Position numbers and translations under genes: made by a program
The notes under the pieces: generated by a model
The model's input: the letters and a program-made list of their open reading frames with translations, nothing else
Databases searched by the model: none
What the model was told of the DNA's origin: nothing
Origin: Rufibacter sp. LB8
GTDB taxonomy: Bacteria > Bacteroidota > Bacteroidia > Cytophagales > Hymenobacteraceae
Length of the DNA stretch: 64,000 bases
Direction of reading: 5' to 3'
NCBI RefSeq assembly: GCF_014876185.1
Contig: NZ_JADALJ010000002.1
Location: 1-64,000 of the forward strand
In this document: one piece after another, positions 1 through 8,530 of the stretch
Numbering within the stretch: the first letter of the stretch is position 1
Layout of the letters: the number at the start of each line of letters is the position of its first letter

Positions 1-504
1 TACCGCACCATCCGGAAAACCAACGGTTCGATTACCATTATCACGCAGGGGATTCAGGAAATCGTGGAAAGCAGAATAGGCTATGCGCTGATTAATAACA
101 GCTCCACCAAGATTATCCTGCGGCACTCGAATCCGGACTCCCTAGCTAAACTGCAGACCCCGCTGGGCTTCACCAACCACGAGATGGATTTAATCAAATC
201 CGTCCGTTCTACGGCTGATTTCCGGGAGTTCTTTATCAAGCAAGGCACCAAGGGGAAAGTGTACATCCTGGAGGCTGCCCCGGAACTGGGGGCCATCTTA
301 AGTTCCAAACCCGTGGAGCGTAATCACCTGAACCGCTTGGTGAAACGGTACCAACAACAGCACAAGCGGTTTGCCATGGATAAAAACGGCAAGGTGAAAA
401 TGGAAAACGGCTACCCTGTTTTTGAGACGTTCACCGAACAGCGATTGGATTATGCGGTGGAGCAATTCACGGAAGATAAAAGAGCGGGCCTATTAGGCAA
501 ATGA
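1..504 (+). CDS. traG: TraG family conjugation ATPase (VirB4-like), C-terminal part
   Basis: The frame is open from base 1 to a TGA at 502-504, so this is the last ~167 codons of a gene starting upstream of the window. The segment RKTNGSITIITQGIQEI is typical of the end of the VirB4/TraG ATPase core, where the residues after the last Walker-type motif contact DNA or the neighbouring subunit. VirB4 ATPases power assembly and operation of type IV secretion channels at the inner membrane. The call rests on this short motif plus the following genes, which form a Bacteroides-type tra operon. The next gene begins 1 nt after the stop, suggesting translational coupling. Confidence 0.8.
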   Translation, partial: YRTIRKTNGSITIITQGIQEIVESRIGYALINNSSTKIILRHSNPDSLAKLQTPLGFTNHEMDLIKSVRSTADFREFFIKQGTKGKVYILEAAPELGAILSSKPVERNHLNRLVKRYQQQHKRFAMDKNGKVKMENGYPVFETFTEQRLDYAVEQFTEDKRAGLLGK

Positions 505-505
505 A

Positions 506-1846
506 ATGGAGGCAGTATTACTCTTCGTAGCCCACGGAATTGATGACAGTTTCCTAAGAGCCTGTGACCGTTCCCTTGAGACTGTCCTGGCGGTGTGCCG
601 GTTCATTACGCCTACGTTTATGAGCATTGCCCTGATCATCTCCATAGGACGGGGGTATTTGTCTGGGCATGGTTTGCAGATTGACTTTTCGCCCATTATC
701 AAGGCTTTGGCCCTATTCCTGGTGCTCTTCTTTTATCAGGACCTGATGAATGTCCTGGGGGCTGGCATTAAAGGAGTGACGCAGCTATTCGATGGTTCGG
801 GCAACGTAGGCGAAGCCCTGCAGAAGCTGACAACGCCACCAGGCATTGCCGCAGCGGCTCAATCCGATCATGTAGCGCAGACAGACGTGGTAGAGCAGGG
901 TGGGGCCTGGTATTCTAAAATCTATAACAGCATCGCCAATTTTTCCCTGATGAACCTGATCACCCAGTTCTTTACCACGACTACGGTGATGCTGGTAAGG
1001 CAAATAGTGCTGTTTATCCGGCAATTCGTGCTAGGGTTCCTGTACGTAATCGGCCCCATCGCTATCTGCCTTTCCGTAATCCCCGCTTTTTCCGGGCTGG
1101 CCGGGAAATGGATGCAAAACTTTATCGCGGTACAGTTCTGGGCCCTGACCATGAATTTACTTGATTTGATCTATTCCAATTTTGCCGACCAGAATACTGC
1201 CGTAGGAGGTGTGTTTGGCGGTATGGTCACCCCAGGTCAAGGTTTCAATGACGTGCAATTCCTGCTAATGTCGGTCGCTTTCATTATTCTTTACTGCATG
1301 GTGCCTACCCTAACGGGCTATTTCATCGGCTCCACCGCAGTCCAAGGTTTTATGAGCGCGGCGGTAGGCGTTGCTGCCGGAGCGGCCAGCACGGCAGCGG
1401 GAGTGGTTGCCCCCCCTGCCGCAGGTGGCGGGGTCTCCGGCGTGCTTGGCAGGGCAATGGGATTCAGCAATTCTGGCGGCGGTAGTGCAGGCAGTGGGAG
1501 TTTGGGGGGAGAAACCGGGTCTGGTTCTGTTTTCTCAGGTGCGGCCCCGGCCATGCCCACGAGTGGTGGTGCCGGCACATCCGTTCGCTATAACGGCAGC
1601 ATGGCTACTGCTGCTCCAGCCATGGCTTCCGGCGGATACGCTGGTGGGGCTAGCAGAGACACTACCTATGATTCCGGCTTTGGCACCGATAGCACAGCGC
1701 CTTATGACGCTCCTGATGATGGTGCTTCTGCCCTCCCTTCCATGGGTTCCTCGGGATTTATGCGCAACTCAGTAAGGAGAAGGAGGGAAAACCGAAAACC
1801 TCCAGCGTGGGATGAGGATGATTTAGATGACATATTCATTGATTGA
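506..1846 (+). CDS. traJ: TraJ family conjugation membrane protein (VirB6/TrbL-like)
   Basis: This 446-residue polytopic membrane protein has hydrophobic segments near residues 33-53, 65-85, 150-195 and 250-277, followed by an Ala/Gly region and a long Gly/Ser/Ala-rich tail (about 300-420) ending in an acidic stretch. That architecture, with a hydrophobic core and low-complexity tail, is usual for VirB6/TrbL proteins that form the inner-membrane part of the type IV channel; in Bacteroidetes the equivalent is TraJ. It lies directly behind TraG and ahead of TraK, the expected order. The low-complexity tail is probably cytoplasmic or periplasmic linker. Family assignment is from architecture and context. 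Confidence 0.8.
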   Translation: MEAVLLFVAHGIDDSFLRACDRSLETVLAVCRFITPTFMSIALIISIGRGYLSGHGLQIDFSPIIKALALFLVLFFYQDLMNVLGAGIKGVTQLFDGSGNVGEALQKLTTPPGIAAAAQSDHVAQTDVVEQGGAWYSKIYNSIANFSLMNLITQFFTTTTVMLVRQIVLFIRQFVLGFLYVIGPIAICLSVIPAFSGLAGKWMQNFIAVQFWALTMNLLDLIYSNFADQNTAVGGVFGGMVTPGQGFNDVQFLLMSVAFIILYCMVPTLTGYFIGSTAVQGFMSAAVGVAAGAASTAAGVVAPPAAGGGVSGVLGRAMGFSNSGGGSAGSGSLGGETGSGSVFSGAAPAMPTSGGAGTSVRYNGSMATAAPAMASGGYAGGASRDTTYDSGFGTDSTAPYDAPDDGASALPSMGSSGFMRNSVRRRRENRKPPAWDEDDLDDIFID

Positions 1847-1877
1847 AAATTGATTCAGGAATTTAAAGCTGGGATAT

Positions 1878-2642
1878 ATGAGTAACATAAAAGATTTGAA
1901 CACCTCCTTTAAAACCATGAGAACCATTTCACTAGCCTGTATTATTGGGTTCGTGGTATTAGCGGTAAGCGCAGGATATGGGTTCTACAAGGTCACCCAG
2001 GATGCGGGGCGACGGGTGTACGTGGTAACTAATTCGGGTTCGGCAGCGGCTCTGGCCGTTGAGGAGGATACCCATACGCCGTTTGAAGCCCGGAACATGG
2101 TGAAAGGATTTATGAAAACTATGTTTGGCCATGACCAATACACTTTCAAGCAGAACCTTGATGCTGCTTTGCCTTTAATTGAAGGTGCAGGCGGCCGCAG
2201 GATCTTCGAGAACTTTAACCGGGGGCAAGTGTTGCAGAATTACCAGAGATACTCGGCACGCTCAGTACTGGACGTGGACAGCATCTATTTGGACATGAAA
2301 ACCCGGCCCTATTCGGGCAGAGTCTACACCAAACAGCGCATTTTTATCGGCGACCAGCAACGGCAGAGCCTGCCGATGGCGGCCAAGTTCAACCTCGTGG
2401 AGACGGACCGCTCTGATGAGAATCCTTATGGGCTGCTGATCACAAACTTTGACTACATCGCCTATAACCCACCGGTTTCGCGTGAAGAAAAAGAATTCCT
2501 GCAGCAACAGGAAGCTGAACGGCAAAGAAGACTCCGGGATGCCGCCGCAGGGGCAGGTGTAGCGCCACCTCCCGGCTATTCCACACCGGCACCGGCGGAT
2601 GGTTCACCGGCTGCCCCTGGAGCTGTACCGCCTAATCAGTAA
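1878..2642 (+). CDS. traK: TraK family conjugation protein (VirB8-like)
   Basis: 254 residues: a short cytoplasmic N-terminus, one membrane segment near residues 17-37, then a soluble periplasmic domain. The region MVKGFMKTMFGHDQYTF, a long helix after the membrane anchor, and the later ITNFDYIAYNPP segment match the Bacteroidetes TraK family, a VirB8-like scaffold linking inner-membrane and outer-membrane parts of the transfer channel. The C-terminal ~40 residues are Pro/Ala-rich and low complexity. It starts 31 nt after traJ and is followed immediately by traN, so it is part of one operon. Confidence 0.85.
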   Translation: MSNIKDLNTSFKTMRTISLACIIGFVVLAVSAGYGFYKVTQDAGRRVYVVTNSGSAAALAVEEDTHTPFEARNMVKGFMKTMFGHDQYTFKQNLDAALPLIEGAGGRRIFENFNRGQVLQNYQRYSARSVLDVDSIYLDMKTRPYSGRVYTKQRIFIGDQQRQSLPMAAKFNLVETDRSDENPYGLLITNFDYIAYNPPVSREEKEFLQQQEAERQRRLRDAAAGAGVAPPPGYSTPAPADGSPAAPGAVPPNQ

Positions 2643-2661
2643 ACTTCCAAAATTCCATGTT

Positions 2662-3522
2662 ATGAAAAATACATTCTTTGGGTTTGTTATTTTCCTCTTG
2701 TCTCTGGCAGCAGGTTCGGCCAGCGCGCAAAAAGTAACCCCGCTTTCGGATATAGCCGTGTCTGATTCCTCTACCACTTATATGGTCTTCAATGGCCCGG
2801 TTTCCTTGGTGGATGTGGGAATGGCCGGGAATTACCTGGTGAAGATCGAGGCAAACGCTGTCTTTGTCCGGGCCAGGAAAAAGAACACCGTGCCTACCCC
2901 TATCCTGATCCGTTACGGCTCTGAATACTGGATGGGACGGCTGGTGTACGCCCCTGGCCCTGTGATGCAGCTGTATGATTTCAAAGACGGCACACCCAGC
3001 TTGAATAACGGAACGGGTTCTGCCTACTCGGGAAGCACCCCGGATAATGAACTGGCAATGGATAAATCAGCGGAAAAGAAAGAAGTGATAGAAAGCAACC
3101 TGCTCAAGCTGCGCAAAGCCAAAGAAGAGAACCAATCGGTGGCGGTGGTGGAAAATGACCTGGTGCTGTCGCTGGCCAACATCCGCAACGACAAAGACTT
3201 CACATATCTGCGCTTTAAGGTTATCAATAAGACGAATATCGACTACAACGTGGATTTTATTGATTTCCAGCTGGTGGAGAATTCCGAGAAGAAATTCCTG
3301 GGGAGGAAAAAGAATGAAGCCAGACGGCCCCTGGCCCCGTCCGGTGGTGAATCAAACCAGAATATCACCGGGCGTTCCACTGGTTACCTTACCTATGCTG
3401 TCCCGCTTTATGCGGCCACGGAAAACGGTTACCTGGAAGTGACGCTGCGGGAACTTAACGGGGCACGGGTACTGGTACTCCCTATTCCTTCCAAAGTAAT
3501 AAACAGGGCTTCTACCATTTAA
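2662..3522 (+). CDS. traN: TraN family conjugation protein (VirB9-like)
   Basis: 286 residues from the ATG at 2662, chosen because it gives a clean signal peptide (MKNTFFGFVIFLLSLAAG, cleavage likely after SASAQ); the frame can be extended upstream to 2599 inside traK but that removes the signal. The body is beta-rich with segments such as YMVFNGPVSLVDVG and PILIRYGSEYWMG, as in TraN, the Bacteroides VirB9 counterpart that forms the periplasmic/outer-membrane core with TraM. It begins 19 nt after traK and ends 13 nt before traM. Confidence 0.82.
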   Translation: MKNTFFGFVIFLLSLAAGSASAQKVTPLSDIAVSDSSTTYMVFNGPVSLVDVGMAGNYLVKIEANAVFVRARKKNTVPTPILIRYGSEYWMGRLVYAPGPVMQLYDFKDGTPSLNNGTGSAYSGSTPDNELAMDKSAEKKEVIESNLLKLRKAKEENQSVAVVENDLVLSLANIRNDKDFTYLRFKVINKTNIDYNVDFIDFQLVENSEKKFLGRKKNEARRPLAPSGGESNQNITGRSTGYLTYAVPLYAATENGYLEVTLRELNGARVLVLPIPSKVINRASTI

Positions 3523-3535
3523 CGATATTGTAAGA

Positions 3536-4885
3536 ATGGATAACCTAAACGAGTATGGCCCTGAAAACGACTTCAGGGACTCCCCAACTACCAGTTATTC
3601 CGCGCCGGAGAAAGCGAAACGCACGCCTGTAGAAATACTGAAAGAGCACTGGTTCAAGTTACTGCTGGGCTTGGTGATGCTGATTTTCGCCGGGCTGTTC
3701 CTTTGGCTGAAATCGGCGCAGAACGCTGCTGAGCAAAACACGGTACCGGTGGCGGCGGCCTCCGAGAACATTGAGCAAGCTATCCCTGACGTGGTAACGG
3801 ATAACCTGGGAAACAAAACGCCTTCCGCTATTTTAGAGGAACAGCGCAAAGCCGAACAGGAGGCACAGTATGCGCAGGCTGCTCCGTCGGAAGAAGAGGT
3901 AGCCAATGCGTTTGTGGTAGACACGGCCGGGCAGGCGGCACGGAGGCGATATAATTTGCAATTGCAACAGCAGGCAAAGCTGGCAGCCCAGGAGGTCGAT
4001 ACTGTGGAAACCACGGTCCAAGACCAATCCACCGGTCAATACCGCACGCAACAAATCATCGTACCGCGTAATACCAACCGCCGGAGCGGGTCCCGCCCAA
4101 CCGCCAATAACATGGTGGCGCCTGCTTACGATGCGGACGGAACCCCCTTCGAGACAAACCCGGAAGTTTTGCGGATGCTGGCCGCCTCTTCCCCGCAGAC
4201 CCGCCGGATATATGAGCAGACGACTGGAAAGCGTTACCGGGAACCTGGTGCGGCCAATGCCCCCAGAGAGGCGCAGGCAGCCCTGCCCGGGGCCGACGGC
4301 TTCAATACCTATAAAGTGACGAATGCCCGTTTCAACCCAGGAGATTCGAATACCCGACAGGGAACCCTTACCCCTGATGTCTTTTATAAATGCGTGATTT
4401 CCGGGGAGCAAAAAATAAGAACCGGTTCTGTGGTAATCATGCGCCTGCTGGAGGATGCCGTGGTATCTGGGGTAACCTTCCCCAAAAACATGGTTTTTGC
4501 CGGTATCGCCAAGGTGGAATCCAACCGGGTGACGGTACAGATTGAGCGCTTAGGCCCTACCAGGGTGAAAGCTGACATTTTTGATTTCAATTATATGCCG
4601 GGTATCATGATAGACCCGGAAAAGAAAATCGCCAAGGATGCGAACCAGGGAATATACGATGCGCAGCGGCAAGCAAGCCAGGAACTGAGCACGGCCATTG
4701 ACCGTTCAGCCTCGGCGGCAAACTCGGTGGTAGGGGTGGCCGGTAGGGTTGCGGCCAACGTGGTCTCCAAACCCAGGTCCCGCCAACGGCTGAGGGATGT
4801 CCTTCTGCCAGACGGGTATCCGATATTAATTACTTCCGCTGCGGCGGGGCAAATGGCTCCCGCTGCCAGCGCAGGGGCAAATTGA
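3536..4885 (+). CDS. traM: TraM family conjugation protein (VirB10-like)
   Basis: 449 residues with the VirB10 layout: a cytoplasmic N-terminus of ~35 residues, one membrane helix (HWFKLLLGLVMLIFAGLFLW, about 38-58), a Gln/Glu/Ala-rich flexible periplasmic linker (about 60-250), then a compact C-terminal domain from about 265. The C-terminal domain includes GSVVIMRLLEDAVVSGVTFP and MVFAGIAKVESNRV, the usual TraM/TrbI beta-barrel pattern. VirB10-like proteins span the envelope and transmit ATPase-driven changes to the outer-membrane pore. Note that TraN precedes TraM here, the reverse of CTnDOT. Confidence 0.85.
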   Translation: MDNLNEYGPENDFRDSPTTSYSAPEKAKRTPVEILKEHWFKLLLGLVMLIFAGLFLWLKSAQNAAEQNTVPVAAASENIEQAIPDVVTDNLGNKTPSAILEEQRKAEQEAQYAQAAPSEEEVANAFVVDTAGQAARRRYNLQLQQQAKLAAQEVDTVETTVQDQSTGQYRTQQIIVPRNTNRRSGSRPTANNMVAPAYDADGTPFETNPEVLRMLAASSPQTRRIYEQTTGKRYREPGAANAPREAQAALPGADGFNTYKVTNARFNPGDSNTRQGTLTPDVFYKCVISGEQKIRTGSVVIMRLLEDAVVSGVTFPKNMVFAGIAKVESNRVTVQIERLGPTRVKADIFDFNYMPGIMIDPEKKIAKDANQGIYDAQRQASQELSTAIDRSASAANSVVGVAGRVAANVVSKPRSRQRLRDVLLPDGYPILITSAAAGQMAPAASAGAN

Positions 4886-4915
4886 TTTATTGAGTTCAAT
4901 TTAAAAAGGTGTTGT

Positions 4916-5800
4916 ATGAAAAGAGTGGTTATTACGGTATTGGCGGCAGGGCTGCTGGTATTCCGTCCCAGCAATACGGACGCCCAGATGGTGGTGAACG
5001 ACCCTATCCACATGGGAGTACATATCAGTGATTTTGCCAAACGCCTGGCGCAATGGGCGGAAACAGTGCAAAATTACCAGGTGATAAAAGATGCGAAAAC
5101 CATTGCCGGGGTGACCAAGGATATCACCGGGGAAGTAAAGGACCTGACTTCTGAGGGATTGGCCTTGCAAAAACAGATTCAAGAAGACCTGCGGAAAGTA
5201 AACAGCATCGTGGATCTGCGCATATCCAACCCGGCAGAGTTGTTCGCCCGGGCCCTGGCCATGTCCGGGGGCAATTCCGGCACGCACTACATGCCGCACT
5301 TCTCAAAGGCCCAGCGGCTGCGGGTGGCCCTGCAGAACAACAATCCGGAGGAAGACATCAAAACCATCTTCTCTGTGTTTTCACGGACTTCTGGGGATTC
5401 TGACAACAATGACCGCATGAGTTCGGCGGAATATGTAGAACGCCGGGAAGAATCTGCGGTTTCTGCCTACGCCTACGAGGAAATGAACCAGAAAAAGAAA
5501 ATCCAGACGGCTCTGAATTATTACAAGATTGCCGATGAAATGACCGAGCAAAGCATTGAGATGAACGCCACCCTGAAGAACCCCGGTCGGTATTCCATGA
5601 CCGAGGGGGAGCGCATGGCCATGATTAACTCCTCTAACGAGAACATGGTTCGGGCCATGCAACTGCGGCAGGAAGCTGACAGGCTGATTGCGGAAAGTTC
5701 CCAGAAAGGGCCTGCGCATATTGCCGCTGAAATGGTCTATACCGACCTGATTGCGCAAAAGCAGTTGATTGATTTGGAAAGAAGGACTAAAAATTATTAA
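4916..5800 (+). CDS. Periplasmic conjugation protein, VirB5/TrbJ-like
   Basis: 294 residues with an N-terminal signal-like segment (MKRVVITVLAAGLLVF, probable cleavage before QMVVNDP). The mature part is strongly helical, with the early motif VVNDPIHMGVHISDF and a following coiled-coil-like stretch (about 45-110), then a second helical block rich in Glu/Gln (about 165-290). VNDPxH followed by a long helix is the TrbJ/VirB5 pattern, and such minor-pilin-like proteins sit at the tip or periplasmic side of the transfer channel. It is located between traM and traO in the same operon. Family is inferred from pattern and place. Confidence 0.6.
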   Translation: MKRVVITVLAAGLLVFRPSNTDAQMVVNDPIHMGVHISDFAKRLAQWAETVQNYQVIKDAKTIAGVTKDITGEVKDLTSEGLALQKQIQEDLRKVNSIVDLRISNPAELFARALAMSGGNSGTHYMPHFSKAQRLRVALQNNNPEEDIKTIFSVFSRTSGDSDNNDRMSSAEYVERREESAVSAYAYEEMNQKKKIQTALNYYKIADEMTEQSIEMNATLKNPGRYSMTEGERMAMINSSNENMVRAMQLRQEADRLIAESSQKGPAHIAAEMVYTDLIAQKQLIDLERRTKNY

Positions 5801-5803
5801 GAG

Positions 5804-6343
5804 ATGAAGAAGGCGCTGCTCTCCCTGCTTTTATTTATCGGCCTCAGCACATTGTCACCTGCACTGGCACAACGGCACGTCAGACACATTTCCGCTTGGG
5901 GTGCGCATTATGGCCGTACCGAAAAGGGGAAATTTTACGAGGGTAGTTATATGAATTACCTGACTGATAAACTGAGCGTACGGGTCAGCGGTTTGAGGGA
6001 GTTTGGCGACTTAGAGGTAAGTGGGGAATACTCTGCCTTCAGTGGCCGGGGGTTCTTGGCACCGCAGTTATTCCGGATTGGTGAATTCGCCTATTTCCAC
6101 CTGCTCTTTGGAGGTGCCGCTTCCTATGAAAGGACGGGGGAAGATTCCGACGGGGAAGGGAGTAATTCGGGCAGACGCGAACGTTTTACCTACGGGCCTC
6201 AAGCTGGCGCCGAAGTGGACTTCTTCTTTGGCAATCGGATTTCGTTGGTTGCAACCGGGATAAAGGGGAAGACGTTTAACAAGACTCACTTGGACGAGTG
6301 GCCAGGCTTTTTCAGTCTCGGCCTTAGATACCACTTCAGATAA
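5804..6343 (+). CDS. traO: TraO family conjugation protein, outer-membrane barrel-like
   Basis: 179 residues with a signal peptide (MKKALLSLLLFIGLSTLSPALAQ). The mature protein shows alternating aromatic/hydrophobic strands and ends in LRYHFR, close to the aromatic C-terminus of small outer-membrane beta-barrels. Length, signal and position at the end of the tra block fit the Bacteroidetes TraO family. It starts 4 nt after the upstream stop and is followed by a strong terminator, so it closes the operon. Confidence 0.72.
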   Translation: MKKALLSLLLFIGLSTLSPALAQRHVRHISAWGAHYGRTEKGKFYEGSYMNYLTDKLSVRVSGLREFGDLEVSGEYSAFSGRGFLAPQLFRIGEFAYFHLLFGGAASYERTGEDSDGEGSNSGRRERFTYGPQAGAEVDFFFGNRISLVATGIKGKTFNKTHLDEWPGFFSLGLRYHFR

Positions 6344-6362
6344 TTTCCTATATTAATAGTAA

Positions 6363-6391
6363 AAAGTACCCTCCTTTTGGCAGGGTACTTT
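6363..6391 (+). terminator. Rho-independent terminator of the tra operon
   Basis: A 10-bp perfect stem (AAAGTACCCT / AGGGTACTTT) with a 9-nt loop, followed by a run of T residues to 6397. It lies 20 nt after the traO stop and marks the end of the conjugation operon. Confidence 0.85.
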
Positions 6392-6401
6392 TTTTTTAGC
6401 C

Positions 6402-6440
6402 ATACATTTATAATGTATATTATTTAAACTATAAATGTAT
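6402..6440. repeat. 11-bp perfect inverted repeat, possible operator
   Basis: ATACATTTATA (6402-6412) and TATAAATGTAT (6430-6440) are perfect reverse complements separated by 17 nt. They lie just after the tra terminator, upstream of a run of small genes. No T-run follows, so a protein-binding site is more likely than a terminator. The region is AT-rich, so chance cannot be excluded. Confidence 0.35.
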
Positions 6441-6559
6441 CATATTATATACAGACCTCGTATTATATGAAATGAACGCAGTTAAATTTATTACTTGCAA
6501 GCGAATAGAGAGCGGAGGAATAACTGCTTTCATATACAGCATTTATATAATTGCCAGCT

Positions 6560-6814
6560 ATGAAAATCTCGGATGAACCAGTTAAACTGTTTTTAGAATT
6601 GCAAAAAAAGCTTCCCGCAGTATTAGCCTCTTTTGGAATTAAACAGGTCTACGTCTATAAGGGGATTGGAATGCCACGCCCTACCTGGGAGGTGAAGAAG
6701 AGAAACCAAACCTTTACCATTTCAGAAATGCAGGACATCTGTGACTTGATTAATACTGGTAAAACCAAACCAAGGGAGCATAATAAAAGTAGAATCGTGG
6801 AAGTCAAAAATTGA
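6560..6814 (+). CDS. Small hypothetical protein
   Basis: 84 residues from the ATG at 6560; an in-frame TTG at 6551 would add three residues. Not recognised. The sequence is soluble and basic, with a helical N-terminal half (VKLFLELQKKLPAVLASFGI) and a segment VYKGIGMPRPTWEVKKR. No membrane segment or signal peptide. It is the first of four consecutive small plus-strand genes downstream of the tra operon, so a mobile-element accessory role is plausible but unproven. Confidence 0.55.
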   Translation: MKISDEPVKLFLELQKKLPAVLASFGIKQVYVYKGIGMPRPTWEVKKRNQTFTISEMQDICDLINTGKTKPREHNKSRIVEVKN

Positions 6815-6840
6815 TTTTATAATTTCAAAAATGTACGGTT

Positions 6841-7206
6841 ATGGGTAGTATGTTTTTGCAGGTAGATACCCCTAACATGATGTTCAGGGATTTATTGGAG
6901 CCTATAGCTGGGCCACTGACAATAATAGTAGTGGTGGGGGCAGTTGTCTATGCGTTCATAAGGAGAAGAAGCTATAACCGTAAACTTTATAACGCCATTA
7001 CCCGGCCTACGGTGATATACCAGCAAGGTGCGGCCCCTACTCCGGCTATTCCTGTAGATGGTTCGCCTGCTTTATCTACAGAAGAATTCCTTAGGCTATC
7101 CTGGGAGGAAAGAGAGGCCCTTTACAGAAATAGAATCATAGAGCTAAGGGATACGAACCGGAGACTGAGGGCCAGAATGAAAGAGGCAGGATTACCGACA
7201 GACTAA
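6841..7206 (+). CDS. Hypothetical single-pass membrane protein
   Basis: 121 residues (ATG at 6841; a second ATG at 6850 is possible). One hydrophobic segment (PLTIIVVVGAVVYAFI, about residues 25-40) is followed by a basic cluster (RRRSYNRK), a Pro-rich linker and a C-terminal helical, strongly charged region (EEREALYRNRIIELRD...RLRARMKE) that could form a coiled coil. The charge pattern predicts the C-terminus in the cytoplasm. Not recognised; it precedes the next small gene by 14 nt. Confidence 0.55.
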   Translation: MGSMFLQVDTPNMMFRDLLEPIAGPLTIIVVVGAVVYAFIRRRSYNRKLYNAITRPTVIYQQGAAPTPAIPVDGSPALSTEEFLRLSWEEREALYRNRIIELRDTNRRLRARMKEAGLPTD

Positions 7207-7220
7207 TTTACAATTGCAAA

Positions 7221-7532
7221 ATGAAACCTTTGGATATTGAGGGGCTGGCAAGGCAGTCTGATTTCGACTACAGTTTCAACGGGGATATACTAACTATCCG
7301 GGACCTGGATAAAGGCAACAAATCAGTAACCAATAACATTGATAACATCTTAGCTTATATCAATCTATTCATCCCTGTATCTGATTACCTGGTTATGTAT
7401 TTGGATTCCTCCGGAATTTGGGATGGTGTGGCCATTCAGGAAATTCCGGGTAGTTTCTCCTGCCGATTCTTCCCCTTGAATGAAAAGGACTATGATAAAG
7501 CAGTAGTTAAAATGAACTTTTTACAATTGTAA
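7221..7532 (+). CDS. Small hypothetical protein
   Basis: 103 residues, soluble, acidic, without a signal peptide. Not recognised. It follows the previous gene by 14 nt and precedes the next by 4 nt, so the small genes at 6841, 7221 and 7537 probably form one transcript. Confidence 0.5.
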   Translation: MKPLDIEGLARQSDFDYSFNGDILTIRDLDKGNKSVTNNIDNILAYINLFIPVSDYLVMYLDSSGIWDGVAIQEIPGSFSCRFFPLNEKDYDKAVVKMNFLQL

Positions 7533-7536
7533 CGCC

Positions 7537-7785
7537 ATGAACCTGTATCAATTTAATTTTTTAGACCGAAACGGTAGGGCCAATGTAGTTTGGGACTTAG
7601 GAAATTTCATTAAAACTATAAATCAAAACGGCGTATGCAAAGCACTCTATGCCATGGGTGATTTCTTTGCAGAAATACACTTTTCACCGGAAGATGGAAT
7701 TAAGGATGTGCGGGGGTTTAAAAGTAAAACCCGTTTATTACCCTATAAAAATATAGGATTGTCCCTGTTGACTGTTTTAAACTAG
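7537..7785 (+). CDS. Small hypothetical protein ending at a TAG with open frame beyond
   Basis: 82 residues ending at TAG (7783-7785). The same frame stays open after this stop for another 61 codons, to TAA at 7969-7971, and the added segment looks protein-like (it includes KYVIIRAVGENKIPEVG and FVFIISDYSS). The gene could be a nonsense-mutated version of a ~144-residue protein, or the downstream part could be chance or a separate product lacking a good start. Not recognised as a family. Starts 4 nt after the previous gene. Confidence 0.5.
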   Translation: MNLYQFNFLDRNGRANVVWDLGNFIKTINQNGVCKALYAMGDFFAEIHFSPEDGIKDVRGFKSKTRLLPYKNIGLSLLTVLN

Positions 7786-8134
7786 TTTAGCCCAAAATCA
7801 ACCGGCTCTCCTAGAAAAGACAGAAAGTATGTAATCATTAGGGCGGTAGGGGAAAACAAAATCCCTGAAGTTGGTTCTACCACAACCTACCTATCTAAAA
7901 TACAAAGTATAAACTTAAATCCGGAATCATTTGTATTTATTATTTCGGATTACAGTTCCAAGTCGGAGTAAGCATTCATACTTTAAATTTTAACCGATTT
8001 ATATAACTTTTATCAAAAATTATATAACATCATAATACAAAATTGTTTATACTTTTGCAAGATTGGAATTAGTATGTCGGCAACTCTCTTTGATTGTTAC
8101 CGTTTGATACTTAGACAAATAGATAGCATCTTAG
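7786..8134 (+). other. Intergenic region with read-through frame and promoter region
   Basis: No independent gene with a convincing start was found. The first part (to 7971) is the open-frame continuation of the preceding gene. The rest is AT-rich and leads into the promoter at 8050-8057. Confidence 0.5.
8050..8057 (+). promoter_or_regulatory. Bacteroidetes -7 promoter element of efflux module copy 1
   Basis: TACTTTTG matches the Bacteroidetes -7 consensus TAnnTTTG, in the context TATACTTTTGCAAG, 78 nt ahead of the HYC_CC_PP start. An equivalent TATCTTTG element sits 73 nt ahead of the copy 2 gene, which supports both. A clear -33 TTG is not obvious. Confidence 0.55.
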
Positions 8135-8530
8135 ATGAAGGCACTGCAAAAATTTATTCACCTTAGCTTAATTGCAGCCATTTTACTGGCTTCTTTTGGC
8201 TTCCGCGTGAATATCTCGCATTGCTCAATGAAAGAAGGCCAGTCTATTAGCTTTTTTTCATCCCCCACCTGTTGCTGCGGGAAAACCGCAAAAACCCCAA
8301 AGAAGTCCTGTAATGACATGTCTTGTGTCATGCAGAGGGGAGTAGCCACGCAGACAAATTTCAACTCCGCGGCCCAGCAGGTAGCAAAGACGGTGAAAGA
8401 ACCGGTACTGTCCCCAAACTTTACCGAAACAATCCGTCCTGCCATTCTTGAAGCTGAACCTCACTTTACATTGCCACCTCCGTTCTCCGGCAGGTTCATC
8501 GGCATTTTAAATCAGACGTTTATTATTTGA
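8135..8530 (+). CDS. HYC_CC_PP family small metal-associated protein, copy 1
   Basis: 131 residues with an N-terminal membrane/signal segment (FIHLSLIAAILLASFGFRV), an SHC motif (about residue 29), a CCC cluster (about 46-48), a later CxxMSC pair and a C-terminal PPP motif followed by GRFIGILNQTFII. The ordered HxC, CC and PP motifs define the HYC_CC_PP family, small Bacteroidetes proteins of unknown mechanism. It is the first gene of the efflux module and has a paralogue at 49593-49988 in the same position. The Cys/His content and the context suggest copper or silver binding in the envelope (inference). Confidence 0.75.
   Translation: MKALQKFIHLSLIAAILLASFGFRVNISHCSMKEGQSISFFSSPTCCCGKTAKTPKKSCNDMSCVMQRGVATQTNFNSAAQQVAKTVKEPVLSPNFTETIRPAILEAEPHFTLPPPFSGRFIGILNQTFII

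Noticed and set aside
2599-2661. Upstream extension of TraN to the ATG at 2599
   Set aside because: Would bury the signal peptide and overlap traK; the ATG at 2662 gives a proper secreted protein.
3833-4411. 192-codon minus-strand frame inside traM
   Set aside because: Antisense of a low-complexity region of TraM with biased composition; not a real gene.
6441-6560. 34-codon frame MNAVKFITCKRI... before the hypothetical gene at 6560
   Set aside because: Very short, overlaps the next gene start in another frame, no support beyond an ATG.
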